64,000 nucleotides of DNA from Modestobacter italicus (GTDB lineage Bacteria > Actinomycetota > Actinomycetes > Mycobacteriales > Geodermatophilaceae), in NCBI RefSeq assembly GCF_000306785.1, contig NC_017955.1:62001-126000 (forward strand). The letters run 5' to 3'. This document shows positions 36,355-43,657 of the stretch, one piece after another (positions within the stretch are counted from its first letter, which is position 1; each line of letters starts with the position of its first letter). A program made the translations under genes and the position numbers. The notes under the pieces were generated by a model. That model had not been told where the DNA came from. It saw only the letters and a list, made by a program, of their open reading frames with translations, and did not search any database.

Positions 36355-36959
36355 ACCCGGGTGCGGCCGGAGGCGAACGAGGACAGCGCGCCGCTGGCGG
36401 CCAGCGCGCGGGTGAGCGCCATGCCGCCGACGCCGGCGACGGCGACGGTGCTGGCGACCACCAGCAGCAGGTAGGTCGTCTTCCAGCCGCCGGTCCAGTC
36501 CGGGTAGTAGTTGACGAAGTCCAGGACGGCGGCGGCGACCCCGGCGAAGGCGGCGGCCAGCAGCGCCTGCAGCCAGCCGAAGCGCTTGTAGCGGAACAGC
36601 GCGAAGCCCAGCTCGGCGGCCGCGCCCTGGAGCAGGCCGTAGAGGATCACCAGGCTGCCGAAGTGCGAGCCCAGCAGCGCCTCGACGGTGGCGCCGATCA
36701 GCTCACCGAACAGCGCGGCGCCGGGCTTGCGGACGATCAGCGGGATGACGACCGCGGCCAGCAGCCAGACGCCGTAGAGCACGGCCTGACCGGGCGGGAA
36801 CGCCGCGAACGCGGGCGCGACGGCGCTGGAGAGCAGCGACCACGCCCAGAAGACGACGCCGAAGGCGACGCCCAGCACGGCGGTGACGACGATGTCGACG
36901 GTGCGCCACCGCGGCGTCGCCGGGGCAGCATCGGACGGACGGACGGCCTGAGCGGCCAT
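36351..36959 (-). CDS. ykoE: ECF transporter S component, YkoE family (HMP/thiamin)
   Basis: 202 aa from the ATG at 36959 with GGAGGAG 6 nt upstream. Five or six helices; VYGVWLLAAVVIPLIVRKPGAA-like and GELIGATVEALLGS sequences match the YkoE family of substrate-binding S components. A TPP riboswitch in the leader supports hydroxymethylpyrimidine (HMP) or thiamin as the substrate. The following genes encode the matching ATPase and T component. A longer frame from 36989 overlaps the riboswitch and is rejected. Confidence 0.9.
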   Translation of the reverse strand: MAAQAVRPSDAAPATPRWRTVDIVVTAVLGVAFGVVFWAWSLLSSAVAPAFAAFPPGQAVLYGVWLLAAVVIPLIVRKPGAALFGELIGATVEALLGSHFGSLVILYGLLQGAAAELGFALFRYKRFGWLQALLAAAFAGVAAAVLDFVNYYPDWTGGWKTTYLLLVVASTVAVAGVGGMALTRALAASGALSSFASGRTRV

Positions 36960-36971
36960 GGTGCTCCTCCA

Positions 36972-37055
36972 GACTCCCTGCGCCGGCATGACCCGGATCA
37001 GGTTCGAGGGTCTGCGGTTGCCCGCACTCTCAGCGCCGAAGCGCTCCCCTGTCGT
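36972..37055 (-). promoter_or_regulatory. TPP (THI-box) riboswitch
   Basis: On the minus strand the leader carries CAGGGGAGC, then CTGAGAG (37033-37027), then CCTGATCCGGGTCATGCC and GCAGGGAG: the conserved pyrophosphate- and pyrimidine-sensor elements in the right order and spacing. It ends 3 nt before the GGAGGAG ribosome-binding site of the YkoE gene, so it probably blocks translation initiation when thiamin pyrophosphate is bound. Confidence 0.93.
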
Positions 37056-37153
37056 GTGTGTGCGCCCACCCTAGACCGGTCGGACCGGGGCGGCTGCCCG
37101 TCGGGTGGCCGCCCCGGGCACCCGGCAGCCGGACGCGCGCCCGGCGTGCGGTG

Positions 37154-37165
37154 TACTGGTCAGTA
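37154..37165. promoter_or_regulatory. Possible TetR-type operator upstream of the SDR gene
   Basis: TACTG-GT-CAGTA, a 5-2-5 inverted repeat, 70 nt before the start codon. Similar TACTG/CAGTA dyads are used by TetR-family regulators of fatty-acid genes. No TetR gene is adjacent, so this remains a motif observation. Confidence 0.3.
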
Positions 37166-37234
37166 GCCAGACGGGTGCGCGCAGCGGGGGAGGGCCTCCA
37201 CGCGGCCTGCCGACCAACTCGACGAGGAGATGCA

Positions 37235-37990
37235 GTGGCACAGCAGCGGACGGCGATCATCACCGGGGCAGCGCGGGGCATCGGCGCGGCCGTCGCCCGG
37301 CGGTTCGCCCAGGACGGCATGCAGGTCGCCGTGCTCGACCTGGACGAGGCGGCCTGCAAGGGCACCGTCGAGGAGATCCAGCGGGCCGGTGGCGAGGCGC
37401 TCGCGGTGGGCGCCGACGTCGCCGACGAGAGCTCCGTGGCGGCGGCGGTGGAGCGGGTCGCGCAGGAGCTCGGCGCGCCGACCGTGCTGGTCAACAACGC
37501 CGGCATCACCCGGGACAACCTGCTGTTCAAGATGAGCGTCGCCGACTGGGACGCGGTCATGGGCGTGCACCTGCGCGGTGCGTTCCTGATGAGCCGCGCG
37601 GCGCAGAAGCACATGGTCGAGGCCGAGTTCGGCCGGATCGTGAACCTCTCCAGCGTCTCGGCGCTGGGCAACCGCGGCCAGGTCAACTACTCCGCCGCCA
37701 AGGCCGGCATGCAGGGCTTCACCAAGACCCTCGCCATCGAGCTGGGCCGCTGGAACGTCACCGCCAACGCGATCGCCCCCGGCTTCATCGAGACCGAGAT
37801 GACCGCGCAGACCGCCGAGCGGGTGGGCGTGCCGTTCGAGCAGTTCAAGGAGATGGCCGCCAAGCAGATCCCGGTCGCTCGGGTGGGCCAGCCCGAGGAC
37901 ATCGCGCACACCGCGTCGTTCCTGGTCAGCGAGGGTGCCGGCTTCGTCTCCGGCCAGGTCATCTACGTCGCCGGCGGCCCCCGGGATTGA
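37235..37990 (+). CDS. SDR oxidoreductase, FabG-like 3-oxoacyl reductase
   Basis: 251 aa from the GTG at 37235 with GAGGAG 7 nt upstream. Classical SDR: cofactor motif TGAARGIGAAV, NNAG in VLVNNAGITRDNLLF, catalytic Ser in NLSSVSA and YSAAKAG as YxxxK, followed by the long ANAIAPGFIETEMT segment. FabG-like enzymes reduce 3-oxoacyl-ACP or -CoA with NADPH. The FabG versus acetoacetyl-CoA reductase or xenobiotic role is undecided. A nested hairpin follows. Confidence 0.87.
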   Translation: MAQQRTAIITGAARGIGAAVARRFAQDGMQVAVLDLDEAACKGTVEEIQRAGGEALAVGADVADESSVAAAVERVAQELGAPTVLVNNAGITRDNLLFKMSVADWDAVMGVHLRGAFLMSRAAQKHMVEAEFGRIVNLSSVSALGNRGQVNYSAAKAGMQGFTKTLAIELGRWNVTANAIAPGFIETEMTAQTAERVGVPFEQFKEMAAKQIPVARVGQPEDIAHTASFLVSEGAGFVSGQVIYVAGGPRD

Positions 37991-37999
37991 GGCTGGAAC

Positions 38000-38071
38000 G
38001 GGTTGAGCCGCACCAGGCAGGGTTGAGCCGCGTGCTGACGCGGCTCAACCCGTCTGCAGGCGGCTCAACCC
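38000..38071. terminator. Nested bidirectional hairpin between convergent SDR genes
   Basis: GGGTTGAGCCGC occurs twice (38000, 38020) and its inverse GCGGCTCAACCC twice (38040, 38060). The inner stem is 13 bp with a 6-nt loop. The stop codon of the minus-strand SDR lies in the outermost copy. It shares its core with the hairpin at 45719-45753. Confidence 0.75.
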
Positions 38072-38844
38072 GCGCGGCGCTCCGGCCCGCCGTGGAGGCC
38101 GCGGCGGGCCATCGCGGCGGTGAGCGCCGTCCAGGCCCGGACCGGCACCAGCCGGGCGAGCTTCATCGAAACGGCCATCGGGAGCGGGAACACGATCTCC
38201 GCCTTGTCCCGGGCGATGCCGTCGGCGATCGTCCGGGCGGCCGCCTCCGGCTCGATGAGGAACGGCATCGGGAAGCGGTTCCGGTCGGTCATCGGGGTCC
38301 GCACGAAGCCCGGTGACACCGTCTGGACGACGACGCCGCGCGGGCCCACCGAGCCGCGCAGCGCCTCCAGCAGGTTCAGCAGCGCCGCCTTGCCGGCGCC
38401 GTAGGCCTCCGAGCCGGGCAGCCCGCGGTACCCGGCGACCGAGGCCGTCCCGACGACCCGGCCGCGGCCCGCGGCGAGCATCTGCGGCAGCACCGCCTCC
38501 AGCGTGTGCACCGCGCCCATCACGTTGACCTGCAGGTGCTCGGCGAACAGCGAGGAGTCCCACGGTTCCACGTGGAACCGCGACCACGTCCCGGCGTTGA
38601 GGACGGCGACGTCCAACCCGCCCAGGGCCTCGCGCACCGCTCCGCCCGCGGCGACGGTGGCGGCCCGGTCGGTCACGTCGAGCGGGACGACGACCATCCG
38701 GCCCCCGGCGACCTCCGTGAGGGCGTCGACGCTGCGGGCGCTCACCGCCAGGTGCGCGCCCCGGTCGGCGAGCTCGCGGGCCAGCGCCGCGCCGATGCCG
38801 CTGGACGCGCCGGTGACCCAGATCCGTGCGCCGGCGATCTCCAT
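38065..38844 (-). CDS. SDR family oxidoreductase
   Basis: 259 aa from the ATG at 38844. Classical SDR: TGASSGIGAALA for the cofactor, LNAGTW for NNAG, and AYGAGKAALL as YxxxK with the upstream Ser in GTASVAGY. The SPGFVRTPMT segment shapes the substrate pocket. The C-terminal region (AVSMKLARLVPVRAWTALTAAM) is amphipathic and may touch the membrane. The substrate is unknown. It is divergent from the gene at 38869 across 24 nt. A parS-like palindrome lies inside the coding region. Confidence 0.85.
   Translation of the reverse strand: MEIAGARIWVTGASSGIGAALARELADRGAHLAVSARSVDALTEVAGGRMVVVPLDVTDRAATVAAGGAVREALGGLDVAVLNAGTWSRFHVEPWDSSLFAEHLQVNVMGAVHTLEAVLPQMLAAGRGRVVGTASVAGYRGLPGSEAYGAGKAALLNLLEALRGSVGPRGVVVQTVSPGFVRTPMTDRNRFPMPFLIEPEAAARTIADGIARDKAEIVFPLPMAVSMKLARLVPVRAWTALTAAMARRGLHGGPERRAG
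38565..38578. repeat. 14-bp palindrome, parS-like, copy 2
   Basis: GTTCCACGTGGAAC, identical to 16006-16019, inside the SDR coding sequence (encoding part of RFHVEP on the minus strand). ParB sites are commonly located within genes. Confidence 0.45.
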
Positions 38845-38868
38845 GCGCACAGCCTGGATGATGGGCAC

Positions 38869-39357
38869 GTGGCAGCACGCAAGGGGGCGAAGCGGGCGGC
38901 CCCGGCACCGCAGCTCGGCCGCGGCGAGTTCGTGGCCTGGCCGGGTGGCCCGACGGCCGTCTACGACCTGCTGGAGCGGCTCGCCGCCGTGGCCGGGGAC
39001 TCGCCGGACGCCGGCACCCACGGCATCAGCCTGGACCGCACCCGGCTCGTCGTCCGCTGGTTCGGGGAGCCCCCGGCGGCGGTGCAGGCCGTCCTGCGGG
39101 ACGCCGGCGGGGTCGAGGTGACCGTGCAGCAGACCGCGTACCGCCCGGGCGACCTGGCGGTCGAGGCGGACCGGCTGGTCGCCGGGCACCCGGACGTCGT
39201 CGCTGCGGCGACCCCGCGGCCGGAGGGGGACGGCATCGAGGTGCTGGTGCCGCCCGCGGTGGCCGAGGCAGCGGGGGGTGCGGAGCAGGCGCTGGCCGGC
39301 GTGCCAAGCGCCGTCCCGCTGTTCGCCGAGGTGGGGGAGGCCCTCCCGAGGACCTGA
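38869..39357 (+). CDS. Hypothetical protein, divergent from an SDR gene
   Basis: 162 aa from the GTG at 38869. The N-terminus is basic (ARKGAKRAAPAPQLGRGEF). The rest alternates helices and strands (LLERLAAVAGDSPDAG, DRTRLVVRWFGEPPAAVQAVLRDAG, VEVTVQQTAYRP), suggesting a small alpha/beta fold with two similar halves. No family or active site is recognised. The earlier in-frame codons overlap the divergent SDR gene and are rejected. A strong bidirectional hairpin follows. Confidence 0.6.
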   Translation: MAARKGAKRAAPAPQLGRGEFVAWPGGPTAVYDLLERLAAVAGDSPDAGTHGISLDRTRLVVRWFGEPPAAVQAVLRDAGGVEVTVQQTAYRPGDLAVEADRLVAGHPDVVAAATPRPEGDGIEVLVPPAVAEAAGGAEQALAGVPSAVPLFAEVGEALPRT

Positions 39358-39366
39358 TCGCAGCGT

Positions 39367-39398
39367 CGAGCTCTGCCCCCACCTGGGGGCAGAGCTCG
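39367..39398. terminator. Bidirectional terminator hairpin
   Basis: Perfect 14-bp stem CGAGCTCTGCCCCC / GGGGGCAGAGCTCG with loop ACCT, between convergent genes ending at 39357 and 39413. Confidence 0.8.
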
Positions 39399-39412
39399 AG
39401 CCTGCGGAGGAC

Positions 39413-40081
39413 CTACCGGGCGGCGCTGCCGAGCGCGGCTCCGGCGGAGCGCAGGGCGGTGCGGCCGGACGCCGAGGCGAACCCCAGCCAGGTGTGCCGG
39501 TTGCCGGCCCAGCACCAGCCGACCTTCGGCGCGCCCCGGTGGTCCCTGCCGTCGCGGCCGGTGCCGTTGCTCAGCCACAGCGCCGGCGTGCGGGCGTCGA
39601 GCCGGCCGTCCGGCTTCCGCAGCCGCGACCCGATGGTCATGAAGCAGCGGTTGCGCTCCAGCGCGGCGGGCTGCTGGAGCAGCCAGTGCAGGCCCTCGGT
39701 GAGGGTCAGCGGGCTGCGGCCCCGCCCGGTGATCGCCGGCAGCGCCTCGTCCGGGCTCCAGTTCGCCAGCTCGTCGCCGCGCTCGAGACCGTGGACCAGG
39801 GCGAGCGGTCCGGCGGGCAGGGTGACCGCCTCGACCGGGGCGAAGGCGTCGACGTCGGTCATGTCGACGACCACGAACCCCTGCCTGCCCTCCCGCTCGA
39901 CGAGCCCGGCCAGCCGGGAGGCCGGTGCCAGGTCCGGGTGCAGGACCAGCAGGGCGCCGTCGCCCGGATCAGCGGCGGCCGCGGCGTCGCAGAGCTCGGC
40001 CGGGGTGAGCCCGGCGAGCTCGTGCAGCCCGAGGGCGATCAGCCGGTCGGCCTGGGCGGTCAGCGGGGGCAGTGGCAGCAC
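39413..40081 (-). CDS. DUF5701-like protein
   Basis: 222 aa from the GTG at 40081 with GGAGGT 5 nt upstream. The middle (LALVHGLERGDELANWSPDEAL, RSPLTLTEGLHWLLQQP) and the Trp-rich C-terminus (RGAPKVGWCWAGNRHTWLGFASASGR) match what I recall of actinobacterial DUF5701 proteins. Their function is unknown. No catalytic motif or membrane segment is seen. Conservation of the C-terminal GWCWAGNRHTWLG stretch suggests a binding or enzymatic role. Confidence 0.65.
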   Translation of the reverse strand: MLPLPPLTAQADRLIALGLHELAGLTPAELCDAAAAADPGDGALLVLHPDLAPASRLAGLVEREGRQGFVVVDMTDVDAFAPVEAVTLPAGPLALVHGLERGDELANWSPDEALPAITGRGRSPLTLTEGLHWLLQQPAALERNRCFMTIGSRLRKPDGRLDARTPALWLSNGTGRDGRDHRGAPKVGWCWAGNRHTWLGFASASGRTALRSAGAALGSAAR

Positions 40082-40092
40082 GGGGGACCTCC

Positions 40093-40154
40093 ACGGCGGG
40101 GGAGCGGGCGGTCCGGCGTCAACGCGGCGGACCGCCCGCGGGTTCCCCCGCCGT
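40093..40154 (-). terminator. Long hairpin after the RibD-C gene
   Basis: Inner 12-bp stem GCGGGCGGTCCG / CGGACCGCCCGC (40104-40115 with 40128-40139), extended by outer arms near 40093 and 40154. It starts at the stop codon of the RibD-C gene and ends just before the DUF5701 ribosome-binding site. Confidence 0.6.
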
Positions 40155-40705
40155 CAGGCCGCGGGGCCGTAGGTCAGGTGCGCCACACCGTTGCTGAGGC
40201 CCTCGACGCCCCGCAGCGCGAGCTTCTGCGGGGTGCCCTCGGGGAACAGCCGGATGCCGGTGCCCACGGCCAGCGGGTAGACGTAGAGGTGCAGCTCGTC
40301 GACCAGGCCGTCGGCCAGCAGCGCCCGGACCAGCGTCGCGCTGCCGCTGACGTAGAGGTCGCCGTCCACCTCGCCCTTCAGCGCCCGGACCCGGTCGGCG
40401 GCGTACCCGCCGAGCACCGTCGAGTTCCGCCAGACCGGCTCGGCGTCGGTGAGCGTGGAGCTCACCACGTACTTGCGGGTGTCGTTGAAGAACGGGGCGC
40501 CGGGGTCTTCCTCGACCGTGCGCGTCGACCAGGCCGGCGCGAACATCTCGAACGTCGTGCGGCCGAGCAGGATGCCGGACGCGGACCCGGTCAGCTCGCC
40601 GATCGAGGCCGAGAGGTCGTCGGGGAACCCGTAGTCGACCGTCCACATGGGGACGTCGACGACGCCGTCGACGGTGGTGAACTCGTGGACCTTGATCGCG
40701 CCCAT
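40154..40705 (-). CDS. Dihydrofolate reductase-like protein with RibD C-terminal domain
   Basis: 183 aa from the ATG at 40705 with GAGGAG upstream. The family pattern is clear: KVHEFTTVDGVVDVP at the N-terminus, ASGILLGRTTFEMFAPAW, NDTRKYVVSSTL, GDLYVSGSATLVRALLADGLVDELHLYVYPLAVGTGIRLF. Members bind NAD(P)H in a DHFR-like fold. Few have known substrates, and most are annotated only as dihydrofolate reductase family. It stands upstream of the DUF5701 gene but is separated by a strong hairpin. Confidence 0.85.
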   Translation of the reverse strand: MGAIKVHEFTTVDGVVDVPMWTVDYGFPDDLSASIGELTGSASGILLGRTTFEMFAPAWSTRTVEEDPGAPFFNDTRKYVVSSTLTDAEPVWRNSTVLGGYAADRVRALKGEVDGDLYVSGSATLVRALLADGLVDELHLYVYPLAVGTGIRLFPEGTPQKLALRGVEGLSNGVAHLTYGPAA

Positions 40706-40786
40706 GTGCAGTGCTCCTCAGCGTCAGGACCGGCGGTCGCCGGTGATGTCGTACCAGAGACGACGGACGCACGGGGTTCTCATTGG

Positions 40787-42079
40787 TCAGCCCAGCACGG
40801 TGCTCACCAGCAGGTAGCCGTTCAGCCCGATGATCAGCGCGGCGACCAGCGAGCCGGTCAGCGTGGTGACCGGCCGGTTCACCCAGCCGCCCATCAGGTC
40901 CCGGCGCGAGGTCAGCCAGAGCAGCGGCACGAGCGCGAAAGGGATGCCGAAGCAGAGCACGACCTGCGACCAGACCAGCGCCGTCGTGGGGTCGCCGCCC
41001 AGCCCGAGCACCAGCAGGGCGGGGGCGAGCGTGACCAGCCGGCGGGCCAGCACCGGCACGTGCTTGCGCAGGAAGCCGGCCATCACCACCTGCCCGGCGT
41101 GGGTGCCGACCGAGGACGCGGCGAACCCCGACGCCAGCAGGGCCAGCGCGAACGCCAGCGCCGCCCCGCCGCCGAGCTGGTCACCCAGCCCGGCGTGCAC
41201 GCTCTCCAGCGAGGTGATCGAGGCGTCGCCGGTGAACAGCTGCGCGGCGATGACCAGCATCGCGGCGTTGACCAGCCCGGCCAGGCCCATGGCCAGCAGC
41301 ACGTCGAGCCGCTGCGCGCGCAGCAGCCGGCGGCGTCCGGCGTGCGTGCGCCCGGCGGTCACGGTGTCGCCGTAGCGGCCCGGGGTGAGCGCCGAGTGCA
41401 CGTAGATGACGTGCGGCATCACCGTCGCGCCGAGGATCCCGGTGGCCAGCAGCAGGCTGTCGGTACCGGCGAAGCTGGGGACCAGGCCGGTGGCCACGCC
41501 GCCGGCGTCGACCCCGGAGCCCACCAGCGTGTAGGCGAAGCCACCGCCGATCACCAGCAGCAGCCCGGTGATCACGCGCTCGAACGGCCGGTGCCCCCGC
41601 GACTGGGCCGCCAGCAGCACGAACGCGACGACGGCGGTGATCACCCCGCCGATCGGCAGCGGCACCCCGAACAGCAGGTACAGCGCGACCGCGCCGCCGA
41701 CGATCTCGGCCAGGTCGGTGGCGATCGCGACCGCCTCGGCCTGCGCCCACAGCCCCCAGACGACCGGCCTCGGCAGCCGCTCCCGGCAGCAGGTGGCCAG
41801 GTCGCGCCCGGTGGCCAGGCCCAGCTTGGCGGTCAGCGACTGGATGAGCATCGCCATCAGGTTCGCCGCGACGATCACCCACAGCAGCGTGTATCCGAAG
41901 GAGGCGCCGCCGGAGAAGTTGGTCGCGAAGTTGCCCGGGTCGACGTAGGCCACCGCGGCGACGAACGCCGGTCCGAGCAGCGGCCACAGCCGGCGCCTGA
42001 CCCGCGGCTCGACCGGGCGGGGCAGCGTGCGGGGGAGCGTGCTGGTGAGGACGGCGGCCTCGGTCTTGGACAGGTACAC
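40787..42079 (-). CDS. mntH: Nramp family divalent metal transporter (MntH-like)
   Basis: 430 aa from a GTG at 42079. Eleven helices are expected and visible as hydrophobic blocks. The metal site motifs are intact: DPGN in AYVDPGNFATNFSGG (helix 1) and MPH in GATVMPHVIYVHSAL (helix 6), with the Nramp transport signature between helices 8 and 9 (GTHAGQVVMAGFL region). These proton-coupled transporters import Mn(II), Fe(II) or related metals. No MntR or Fur box was recognised; a long G/C hairpin lies in the leader. Confidence 0.93.
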   Translation of the reverse strand: MYLSKTEAAVLTSTLPRTLPRPVEPRVRRRLWPLLGPAFVAAVAYVDPGNFATNFSGGASFGYTLLWVIVAANLMAMLIQSLTAKLGLATGRDLATCCRERLPRPVVWGLWAQAEAVAIATDLAEIVGGAVALYLLFGVPLPIGGVITAVVAFVLLAAQSRGHRPFERVITGLLLVIGGGFAYTLVGSGVDAGGVATGLVPSFAGTDSLLLATGILGATVMPHVIYVHSALTPGRYGDTVTAGRTHAGRRRLLRAQRLDVLLAMGLAGLVNAAMLVIAAQLFTGDASITSLESVHAGLGDQLGGGAALAFALALLASGFAASSVGTHAGQVVMAGFLRKHVPVLARRLVTLAPALLVLGLGGDPTTALVWSQVVLCFGIPFALVPLLWLTSRRDLMGGWVNRPVTTLTGSLVAALIIGLNGYLLVSTVLG

Positions 42080-42086
42080 GGGGACC

Positions 42087-42137
42087 TCGCGGGGGCGGGC
42101 AGGGAGCTGGTCACTCCTGTCCTGCCCGCCCCGCGGG
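42087..42137 (-). promoter_or_regulatory. Long hairpin directly upstream of the Nramp gene start
   Basis: Arms GGGGCGGGCAGG (42092-42103) and CCTGCCCGCCCC (42121-42132) pair across a 17-nt loop and can extend outward with one bulge. The structure begins about 8 nt upstream of the start codon, so it would hide the initiation region of the mRNA. The 169-nt gap holds no gene. It could also be the terminator of the preceding acetyltransferase gene. Confidence 0.4.
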
Positions 42138-42248
42138 GACCATCCGGGCCTACCTGTGGCCCCCGGGGGTCAGGACAGGCTCACTTCAGGCCGGGACGAC
42201 GAGCCCGCTGGTCGCCGTCCGGGCCCGCCTGTCCGTGGCCCCGGGGGG

Positions 42249-42863
42249 TCAGCTCGCCAGGCGGCGCGGCTGCCGCACCATCGTCCAGACCGGGAGCTCG
42301 TGGTCGACCGCCGTCCGGGTGGCGTGGGTGACCGCGAACCCGGACCGCTGCAGCCAGCGGACGACGGTCGAGGTGTAGACCGTGGCCGCGGCCGGCACCC
42401 GCTCGGCGTCGCACCGCTCCAGCACCGGCTGGAGCACCGCCGTCCCCAGGCCCTGGTGCCGGCCCGCCGGCCGGGTGCCCACCGCGGTCAGCCACCAGTG
42501 CGGCGCGTCGGGCCGGCCCAGCGCGCCGAGCCGCTCGCTGGCCGCCACCACCGGCTGCCGGGCGCCGAAGACCCGGGGCAGGTCGCGGTCGATCACGGCC
42601 TGCAGGTCGGCGGCCGGCTCACCGGCGTCGGGTGCGACCCAGGCTGCGACCGCGCTGACGTCGTCGGTGACCCACGCCGTCCCGTCGAGCACCGGCACCA
42701 GCCCGCCCCACAGCTCCGCCCAGCGGGACAGCCGCTGGGCGCGGCCGTCCTCCGGCAGCGCCCAGGAGGTCCACCGGTAGTCGGGGTAGGCGGCGGCCAG
42801 CGTGGCCGCCATCCGGGGCACGTCGGCGCGGGTCGCCGCGCGCACGACGGGGGTCTCGGTCAC
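42249..42863 (-). CDS. GNAT family N-acetyltransferase
   Basis: 204 aa from the GTG at 42863 with GAGGAC directly upstream; the longer frame overlaps the clpP leader and is rejected. The acetyl-CoA site is visible as LTAVGTRPAGRHQGLGTAVLQPVL (Q/RxxGxG/A form), and the rest follows the GNAT strand-helix order, ending with TVYTSTVVRWLQRSGFAVTHATRT. The substrate is unknown. Starts of this gene and clpP are divergent across about 160 nt. Confidence 0.82.
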   Translation of the reverse strand: MTETPVVRAATRADVPRMAATLAAAYPDYRWTSWALPEDGRAQRLSRWAELWGGLVPVLDGTAWVTDDVSAVAAWVAPDAGEPAADLQAVIDRDLPRVFGARQPVVAASERLGALGRPDAPHWWLTAVGTRPAGRHQGLGTAVLQPVLERCDAERVPAAATVYTSTVVRWLQRSGFAVTHATRTAVDHELPVWTMVRQPRRLAS

Positions 42864-42892
42864 GTCCTCATGAGACCACGGTGCCGGACCGG

Positions 42893-43011
42893 GGAATTGT
42901 CCAGTGCCTTTCTCTGACGGCGCAGGAATTGCGCGTCCAGCACAAGAACGCCATTCCCCTCGCCATTCCTGCGGTGCGGCGATTGGCTGACGGTGTCCCG
43001 TCCACCACGGA
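42893..43011. promoter_or_regulatory. clpP upstream region with inverted repeat
   Basis: A pocket of lower G+C between the GNAT and clpP genes. CGCAGGAAT (42921-42929) and ATTCCTGCG (42965-42973) form a perfect 9-bp inverted repeat spaced by 35 nt, with another CCATTCC in between. It could be a binding region for a stress regulator. I could not match it with confidence to a ClgR or heat-shock motif. Confidence 0.35.
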
Positions 43012-43024
43012 GAGGAACCCACCG

Positions 43025-43615
43025 ATGAGCACTGCCACCCTGGACGACGCGGTCTACGAGCGGCTGCTGAGGGAGCGGATCGTCTTCCTCGGCCGTGAGG
43101 TCGACGACGTGCTGGCCAACCAGCTGGCCGCGCAGATGCTGCTGCTCGCCGCGGAGGACCCGCGCCGCGACATCCACCTCTACGTCAACTCACCCGGTGG
43201 CGGGGTGACCGCGGGGATGGCCGTCTTCGACACGATGCGGTCCCTGCAGTGCGACGTGGCGACCTATGCGATGGGCATGGCCGCCTCGATGGGCCAGTTC
43301 CTGCTCACCGCCGGCACCCCGGGCAAGCGCTTCGCGCTGCCGCACGCGCGGATCATGATGCACCAGCCCTCGGCCGGGCTCGGCGGCACCGCCGCCGACA
43401 TCACCATCCAGGCCGACATGCTGGCGCGGACGAAGCGGCAGCTCGCCGAGCTGCAGGCCGAGCACTCCGGGCAGAGCGTCGAGCAGGTGGAGCGGGACTC
43501 CGACCGGGACCGCTGGTTCACCGCCGCCGAGGCGCGCACCTACGGCCTCATCGACGCGGTCATCGCCGACGCCGCCGCCCTGCCCCAGGCGGGTAGCGCC
43601 CTCGGGATCGGCTGA
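43025..43615 (+). CDS. clpP: ATP-dependent Clp protease proteolytic subunit
   Basis: 196 aa from the ATG at 43025 with GGAGAGG upstream. The catalytic triad is intact: Ser88 in MAASMGQ, His113 in MMHQPSAG and Asp162 in DSDRDRW. The N-terminal axial-loop region and the handle helix (ADMLARTKRQLAELQAEHSG) are normal. ClpP forms a 14-mer chamber with ClpX or ClpC. Actinobacteria usually have a clpP1-clpP2 operon followed by clpX. Here the gene is alone, so it is an additional stand-alone paralogue. Confidence 0.95.
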   Translation: MSTATLDDAVYERLLRERIVFLGREVDDVLANQLAAQMLLLAAEDPRRDIHLYVNSPGGGVTAGMAVFDTMRSLQCDVATYAMGMAASMGQFLLTAGTPGKRFALPHARIMMHQPSAGLGGTAADITIQADMLARTKRQLAELQAEHSGQSVEQVERDSDRDRWFTAAEARTYGLIDAVIADAAALPQAGSALGIG

Positions 43616-43657
43616 CCCGGGCTCGTGGTGGTCGACCGTCTCTGACACGGTGACCCG

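Noticed and set aside
42092-42132. Manganese (yybP-ykoY) riboswitch before the Nramp gene
   Set aside because: Only a simple long hairpin is present; the conserved internal loop sequences of that riboswitch class are absent.
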